DNA of 9,171 nucleotides, taken from an uncultured Bacteroidales bacterium (GTDB lineage: Bacteria; Bacteroidota; Bacteroidia; Bacteroidales; UBA4417). This document shows positions 5,340 through 9,171 of this stretch, in pieces (within the stretch, counting starts at the first letter, position 1; every line of letters starts with the position of its first letter). The translations under genes and the position numbers were made by a program. The DNA lies in assembly GCA_903917425.1 (NCBI GenBank), contig CAIXAQ010000644.1, positions 1 to 9,171 on the forward strand, given 5' to 3'. Under the pieces are notes generated by a model, which searched no databases, was not told the DNA's origin, and saw nothing but the letters and a program-made list of their open reading frames with translations.

Positions 5340-6728
5340 ATGAAAAATTTTAAATGCTTTTCTGTGTTGGTAATCCTGCTTTCGGTTTTTACCTTTAAAG
5401 CTTCCGCTCAGGGTGTTGAAACCGCGATGGAAGTAACTGATAAATCCCAGACTGTGAACAAGAAAGAGATGGCTGACATGGTGAGAGCCGAATTTTTACA
5501 TGCCTGGAAAGGATATAAAACATACGCCTGGGGTTATGATGCTTTGCAACCCCTTAGTAAAAAGCCACACAATTGGTATAAAAAATCCTTGCTGATGACT
5601 CCGGTGGATGCATTTGATACGATGATCCTGATGGATCTGACAGAAGAAGCCGGTGAAGCCAGGGAACTGATCTTTAAAAATCTCGACTTTGATGTGGATA
5701 TGGATGTGCAGAATTTCGAAGTTTCGATCCGGGTTTTGGGTGGACTTCTTTCTGCCTTTGAACTCGATGGCGATCGTCGTTTCCTTTCGCTGGCCGAAGA
5801 CCTGGCCAACCGATTGATGAAATCCTTCAATTCGCCGACGGGCATGCCTTACCGCTATGTAAACCTGAAAACCGGCGCAACATCAGGACCTGTTTCAAAT
5901 CCCGCCGAAATTGGCACCTACCTGATCGAATACGGAACTTTAAGTAAACATACCGGAAATCCTGTTTACTATCAAACGGCAATGAAAGCCATGACAGCAT
6001 TGTATGCACTTCGTTCGCCGCTGAACCTGACAGCTGAAGGAATCAATGTTGAGACTGGCAAGGTGACTAATCCCATAAGTCATATTTCGGGAGGCATAGA
6101 TTCGTACCTGGAGTATATGCTGAAAGGCTCCATTCTGTTCAACGACAAACAGTTAAGTTCTATGTGGACGCCTACAATCGATGCCGTGAATAAATACCTG
6201 GCCGACAAAACGCCCGAAGGTCTCTGGTATGGACAGGTTGATATGAACAAGGGCAAGCGTACCGGAACCAGTTATGGTTCACTGGATGCCTTTTTTGCTG
6301 CTACCCTGGCCATGAACAACGACCTGGAAAGGGCTGCAGCTTTACAAAATTCAAATTACCGTATGTGGATGCTGAATGGCGTCGAACCTGAACAGCTGAA
6401 TTACAGCACTATGAAGGTGGAAAACGCATCCTATATCCTGAGGCCCGAAAATTTTGAGAGTGCTTATTATCTTTATCAATATACGCAGGATGAACGTTAC
6501 CTCGATATGGGTAAAAACATGTTCGATAACCTGGTGACATTTTGCCGTACCGACGAAGCCTATGCCTCCCTGAAAGACGTGCAAACCAAGGAAAAACAAG
6601 ATTCTATGGAAAGCTTTTTCTTTGCCGAGACACTGAAATATGCCTTTTTACTTTTTGATGAATCGGATAAACTGAATTTTCACAAAGTGATATTTAATAC
6701 AGAAGCGCATCCGTATAGAAGGGATTAG
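5340..6728 (+). CDS. Secreted GH47-family alpha-1,2-mannosidase
   Basis: This 462-residue protein has an N-terminal signal peptide (MKNFKCFSVLVILLSVFTF, then ASA-Q at 21-24), so it should be exported, probably to the periplasm. The start at 5340 is chosen for that signal; the frame stays open upstream into the palindromic element but codes nothing plausible there. GH47 landmarks run in order: FLHAWKGYKTYAWGYDALQP (52-71), FEVSIRVLGGLLSAF (126-140), GGIDSYLEYMLKG (251-263), RPENFESAYYLY (368-379), MESFFFAETLKYAFLLF (423-439) and NTEAHP (453-458). By alignment from memory with class I mannosidases, E127, D254 and E370 are the catalytic acidic residues, and T454 with nearby carboxylates binds the Ca2+. 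Such enzymes are inverting and remove alpha-1,2-linked mannose. No SusC/SusD, sulfatase or other glycosidase gene lies beside it here. Confidence 0.92.
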   Translation: MKNFKCFSVLVILLSVFTFKASAQGVETAMEVTDKSQTVNKKEMADMVRAEFLHAWKGYKTYAWGYDALQPLSKKPHNWYKKSLLMTPVDAFDTMILMDLTEEAGEARELIFKNLDFDVDMDVQNFEVSIRVLGGLLSAFELDGDRRFLSLAEDLANRLMKSFNSPTGMPYRYVNLKTGATSGPVSNPAEIGTYLIEYGTLSKHTGNPVYYQTAMKAMTALYALRSPLNLTAEGINVETGKVTNPISHISGGIDSYLEYMLKGSILFNDKQLSSMWTPTIDAVNKYLADKTPEGLWYGQVDMNKGKRTGTSYGSLDAFFAATLAMNNDLERAAALQNSNYRMWMLNGVEPEQLNYSTMKVENASYILRPENFESAYYLYQYTQDERYLDMGKNMFDNLVTFCRTDEAYASLKDVQTKEKQDSMESFFFAETLKYAFLLFDESDKLNFHKVIFNTEAHPYRRD

Positions 6729-7312
6729 TGCATTTTCTTTTAATTTTATGTTTTTTCAGGCATAATATTCATTAAGGAATTAAAAACATTAAACATAGAA
6801 CACAAAATGTAAAAGTATTGCAAGCCCCTTTACTTTTTCATTCTTAATTTAATGTTATGTGTTCTGTGTTCCTTTTTGTCTCTGGCTAGTCCATGCTAGG
6901 CGTTTGGGTTTAGTGGTTTGGGAAACCCTTTGATAACGAAATTATTCCATTTTATGAAAATTGTTTCTCCCAGGCAGGTCGTTTTATGTTCTTTTTTGCA
7001 GATTTAAAAGCACGGTTCTACGGGTAATTTAGTGGATAAAAATATTGTCGGAAGTCGGAAGACAGGAGTCGGAAGCTACCCATAGAAATATTATTCCATT
7101 ACAAGTAGCAGATTAGCTGACAATTAACTTTATCCGAGATGTTTTCTATCCTATTAGGAATGTGGTATCAGTTGCACAGTCACTTCGGTCTTCCGACTTC
7201 GGTCTTCTCACCTTCTAAAACCAATTCCATTCAATTCGCGGTAGAACCAAAAGCACTAACAACAAACAAAAGAGTTTTTACAGTCATTTTCCAAAACTTG
7301 CTTTAAGTGCCA
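6729..7312. other. 584-bp intergenic region with diverged inverted repeats and no gene
   Basis: No credible ORF, tRNA or canonical terminator is visible between the convergent GH47 and Nudix genes. It contains a loose inverted repeat (ACATAGAACACA near 6793-6804 against TGTGTTCTGTGT near 6858-6869, one mismatch) and a small GGGTTT/AAACCC stem at 6906-6928. The CGGAAGT-type inverted repeats at 7047-7207 are listed separately. It looks like decayed, repeat-laden spacer. Confidence 0.6.
7047..7207. repeat. Inverted pair of CGGAAGT-type repeats
   Basis: GAAGTCGGAAGAC at 7051-7063, within GTCGGAAG units spanning 7047-7075, is matched exactly in inverse orientation at 7188-7200, within CTTCGGTC units spanning 7182-7207. 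The two 13-bp perfect arms are 124 bp apart. Each side is itself a short degenerate 7-bp tandem repeat, the same design as the AATCCGA array elsewhere in the window. Confidence 0.75.
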
Positions 7313-7747
7313 TTAGCTTTCTGCTATTCCTTTTACAAGCTCCAATACTTCCCCATGATCAAAAGCCAGCGGTGGCAAATCCGATAAATCAAACCACTGA
7401 ACCTTAGCTGCATCATCACCGGCAATGGGAGTAACAGCGGTATGAGTGGCATGACCTATAAAAACAGTGGTAATGGTTCGGTGGCGCGGATCGCGGTTTA
7501 CTTTGCTGAACGTACGGAATTGTTTCAGCTCAACACCCGAAATTCCGGTTTCTTCCCTGAGTTCGCGGATTGCAGTTTGTTCCAGTGTTTCGTCCAGGTC
7601 CAAAAATCCTCCGGGCAAAGCCCACATGCCTTCGAAAGGCGGGTTTTTCCGTTCAATTAAAAGGACAGATCGCTGATTTTTGGTTGTTTTTAATATTACA
7701 ATATCGGCAGTAACCGCCGGGCGTGGATATTCGTAGCAAAATTTCAT
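7313..7747 (-). CDS. Nudix hydrolase
   Basis: This 144-residue protein contains a complete Nudix box, G47-x5-E53-x7-R61-E62-L-x-E65-E66-x-G68-I69, preceded by MWALPG. The paired glutamates bind the metal that activates water for cleaving a nucleoside diphosphate linked to another moiety. Upstream is the usual first beta strand (TADIVILK, LLIERKNPPFEG), and downstream FSKVNRDPRHRTITTVFIG is reminiscent of ADP-ribose/NAD-related or 8-oxo-dGTP-type members, but the substrate cannot be fixed from sequence. The ATG overlaps the rsmI stop in an ATGA tetranucleotide, so the two are probably co-transcribed and translationally coupled. No DNA-binding C-terminal domain is present, so it is not an NrtR-type regulator. 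Confidence 0.92.
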   Translation of the reverse strand: MKFCYEYPRPAVTADIVILKTTKNQRSVLLIERKNPPFEGMWALPGGFLDLDETLEQTAIRELREETGISGVELKQFRTFSKVNRDPRHRTITTVFIGHATHTAVTPIAGDDAAKVQWFDLSDLPPLAFDHGEVLELVKGIAES

Positions 7748-8466
7748 TCTTCGTCAATTTCATCATTTTCAGGATAATCAGCCAGGCCGGTATTGTTTCC
7801 CGACGAGCCGGCCACAATCAGGACTATTTCGCCTTTAGGCGGATGTGCCGTATACCATTGAGCCAGTTCGGTTAAAGTTCCGCGGCGGTTTTCCTCGTAT
7901 ATTTTTGTAAGCTCCCGCGAAACGCATGCCTGCCTTGCGCCTCCCAGGTATTCAGCAAGTTGCACCAGGCTTTTCACCAGGCGGAAGGGAGATTCGTATA
8001 GTATGAAAGTATAGGGTTGAGTGGCCAGTTCTTTCAGCCGTGTTTGCCTGCCTTTTTTATGAGGCAAAAATCCTTCGAACAGGAAACGGTCGCATGGCAG
8101 CCCGGAATTGACCAGCGCAGGTACAAAAGCAGTAGGTCCCGGAAGGCATTCCACAGGGATACCAGCCTGAATGCAGGCCCGAGTGAGTAAAAAACCCGGA
8201 TCGGAAATGCCCGGAGTACCGGCATCCGATATCAGTGCCATGGTTGTACCCTGGGCAATCTGCCTGACAAGGTTTTCAGCCGTTTTGTGTTCATTGAACT
8301 GGTGATGGGCCAGCACCTTTTTATCAATATCGTAATGCCTGAGCAATTTCGACGAGGTGCGTGTATCTTCGGCCAGGATAATATCTGCTTCTTTCAGTAT
8401 TCGTAACGCCCTCAGTGTAATATCCTCAAGGTTGCCGATAGGTGTGGGAACTAAATATAGTTTCAT
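7744..8466 (-). CDS. rsmI: 16S rRNA (cytidine1402-2'-O)-methyltransferase RsmI
   Basis: RsmI uses S-adenosylmethionine to methylate the 2'-hydroxyl of C1402 in the decoding centre of 16S rRNA. The start is the ATG at 8466, giving MKLYLVPTPIGNLEDITLRA, the conserved N-terminus; the frame continues upstream through repeat DNA without plausible coding. Landmarks of this tetrapyrrole-methylase-fold family are AEDTR (32-36), LISDAGTPGISDPGFLL (78-94), LPGPTAFVPALVNSGLP (108-124), LYESPFRL (156-163), CVSRELTKIYEE (181-192) and GEIVLIVAG (212-220). The length is 240 residues; E. coli RsmI has 286, so the short C-terminal extension is missing and the protein ends in an acidic tail. It heads a probable two-gene unit with the Nudix gene. 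Confidence 0.95.
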   Translation of the reverse strand: MKLYLVPTPIGNLEDITLRALRILKEADIILAEDTRTSSKLLRHYDIDKKVLAHHQFNEHKTAENLVRQIAQGTTMALISDAGTPGISDPGFLLTRACIQAGIPVECLPGPTAFVPALVNSGLPCDRFLFEGFLPHKKGRQTRLKELATQPYTFILYESPFRLVKSLVQLAEYLGGARQACVSRELTKIYEENRRGTLTELAQWYTAHPPKGEIVLIVAGSSGNNTGLADYPENDEIDEE

Positions 8467-8493
8467 TAGGTTTGGATTAATCGGGCAGGAATA

Positions 8494-8554
8494 AATTTGA
8501 AAAGGAGGCAATTTGAAAAGGAGGCAATTTGAGAATTTGAAAATTTGAAAATGG
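8494..8554. repeat. 16-bp tandem repeat plus AATTTGAAA repeats upstream of rsmI
   Basis: Two identical copies of AATTTGAAAAGGAGGC (8494-8509, 8510-8525) are followed by three shorter AATTTGA(A/G)A units to 8554. On the minus strand this lies 28-88 bp before the rsmI ATG, where a promoter would be expected, but no TAnnTTTG match is seen in it. The array is noncoding. Confidence 0.85.
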
Positions 8555-8620
8555 ATCAATGAAATCAAGGTTCAGATGCTTGGTGCAAAAAAACGCCGGA
8601 AACAATAAAATTTGCCTTTA

Positions 8621-8656
8621 GGCATCCCCAAATCCTAAACCCCAGATCCCAACCCC
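8621..8656 (-). repeat. G-run tract (possible G-quadruplex) between the hypothetical gene and rsmI
   Basis: The minus strand carries four G-runs in order: GGGG (8656-8653), GGG (8650-8648), GGGG (8643-8640) and GGGG (8629-8626), with spacers of 2, 4 and 10 nt. This satisfies a loose G-quadruplex pattern. It begins 2 bp after the stop codon of the upstream gene on that strand. It may equally be another degenerate short repeat of the AAATCCTAAACCCC type. Confidence 0.5.
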
Positions 8657-8657
8657 T

Positions 8658-9171
8658 TTAAACAAACCTTCTCAAAATAAAGCTCTTCAGGCGGGCAATT
8701 GTTTCCTTCTTTTGATCCCAGTCAGCCACATGGTACTTCTGTAAAATCCACATTGCTTCATCCTGGTTCACAGCTTTATTGATCCGGGTAATTGCTTCCT
8801 CGTACTGCTGAATATTGTCCCCGAACAGATCGCTAATAAATAGAAATTTGTCGTTTAGGCCAATCCCTGCCGACAAATCAGTAAGGGGGTGATAAAATAA
8901 GTGACTACCCATAGTACCCTGTGTCGGGGCAGAAGCTATGGTTTCGCTCAGCGATTTATTGCCGGTATTGAATTTGTCGGCCATTCTGGCAGCAATACGG
9001 TCAGCATGTACCGAAGAAATCTCGTTTTCGGAGCTTGGCTGTATTAAAGTTTCTTCCTCAGAATATTCGGCAACAGGCTCAAAGGTTTCTTCTTCAACTG
9101 TTTGGTTATCGAAAACCGGATCGGAAACAGGACTTGACTCGCTGTTAAAGGTCAATTCCGGTTCCGGTTCG
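8658..9171 (-). CDS. Conserved hypothetical protein of Bacteroidota type (5' end outside the window)
   Basis: The minus-strand frame is open to the window edge, reading ...EPEPE before LTFNSESS, so the codon at 9155 (TTG) is internal rather than a start. About 171 residues are seen. The first 50 are acidic and low in complexity (EEETFEPVAEYSEEE), probably disordered. A middle part follows (HADRIAARMADKFNTGNKSL). The C-terminal 75 residues look folded and helical: LTDLSAGIGLNDKFLFISDL, then LFGDN, YEEAITRINK, and WDQKKETIARLKSFILRRF. I have seen the IGLNDKFLFI..LFGGN pattern in uncharacterised Bacteroidota proteins, but no function is known to me. No signal or membrane segment is in the visible part. 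It may precede rsmI in a transcript, but 191 bp of repeat DNA separates them. Confidence 0.75.
   Translation of the reverse strand, partial: EPEPELTFNSESSPVSDPVFDNQTVEEETFEPVAEYSEEETLIQPSSENEISSVHADRIAARMADKFNTGNKSLSETIASAPTQGTMGSHLFYHPLTDLSAGIGLNDKFLFISDLFGDNIQQYEEAITRINKAVNQDEAMWILQKYHVADWDQKKETIARLKSFILRRFV

Noticed and set aside
6906..6928. GGGTTT/AAACCC hairpin as a GH47 terminator
   Set aside because: It is about 180 bp past the stop, has a short stem and no T-run after it on the plus strand.
8467..8568. Extended N-terminus for rsmI from the ATG at 8568
   Set aside because: The added 34 residues are translated repeat DNA; the conserved family N-terminus begins at MKLYLVPTPIGNL.
9153..9155. 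TTG at 9155 as the start of the hypothetical gene
   Set aside because: The same frame continues upstream to the window edge with an EPEPE acidic run, matching the composition of the downstream part, so the gene is cut by the edge.

Overview
The window looks like chromosomal DNA of a Bacteroidota bacterium, probably near the Bacteroidales/Marinilabiliales. The gene content fits: a LuxE-type acyl-protein synthetase next to a small DGDG-motif lipoprotein, an E. coli-like glutamine-dependent AsnB, a secreted GH47 mannosidase and a 240-residue RsmI. So do the exact TAnnTTTG promoter element, the A-rich start regions without clear Shine-Dalgarno sites, and gaps filled with short degenerate tandem repeats. 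The organism is inferred from these traits; nothing was searched.

Layout, left to right. The 3' end of a plus-strand gene (probably a YgiQ-type radical SAM protein) converges on a membrane-anchored DUF218 (YdcF/SanA-like) gene. Upstream of that lies a small lipoprotein gene, which diverges from a LuxE/PaaK-like acyl-protein synthetase across about 40 bp. Two tandem-repeat arrays follow: four copies of a 14-mer, then a 7-bp repeat that replaces the missing body of a truncated amino acid permease pseudogene. Next is asnB on the minus strand. A gap of about 470 bp holds the asnB control region and a 125-bp palindromic MITE-like element. A secreted GH47 alpha-mannosidase then lies on the plus strand. 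After a 584-bp repeat-bearing gap comes a minus-strand block: a Bacteroidota-type hypothetical protein (cut by the window edge), rsmI, and a Nudix hydrolase that overlaps rsmI by ATGA.

The main discovery is upstream of asnB. On the minus strand, in order, there is a TTTG-N21-TATATTTG promoter, a 16-residue leader ORF reading MFSPNTLFNNNNPVPD (five Asn codons, four in tandem), a 7-bp-arm palindrome directly after the Asn run, a GGAAAGC segment that starts at the leader stop codon, and a 10-bp hairpin ending in a T-run. GGAAAGC is perfectly complementary to the 5' arm of that terminator. This is the full architecture of ribosome-mediated transcription attenuation, tuned to charged Asn-tRNA and placed directly before asparagine synthetase. 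I do not recall this being described for asnB, least of all in Bacteroidota, but I could not search.

The other genes are mostly single transcription units. The GH47 gene has no SusC/SusD or other glycan genes beside it here. The gaps repeatedly hold short 7-, 14- and 16-nt repeats of unrelated sequence, and one of these arrays sits exactly at the breakpoint of the permease remnant.
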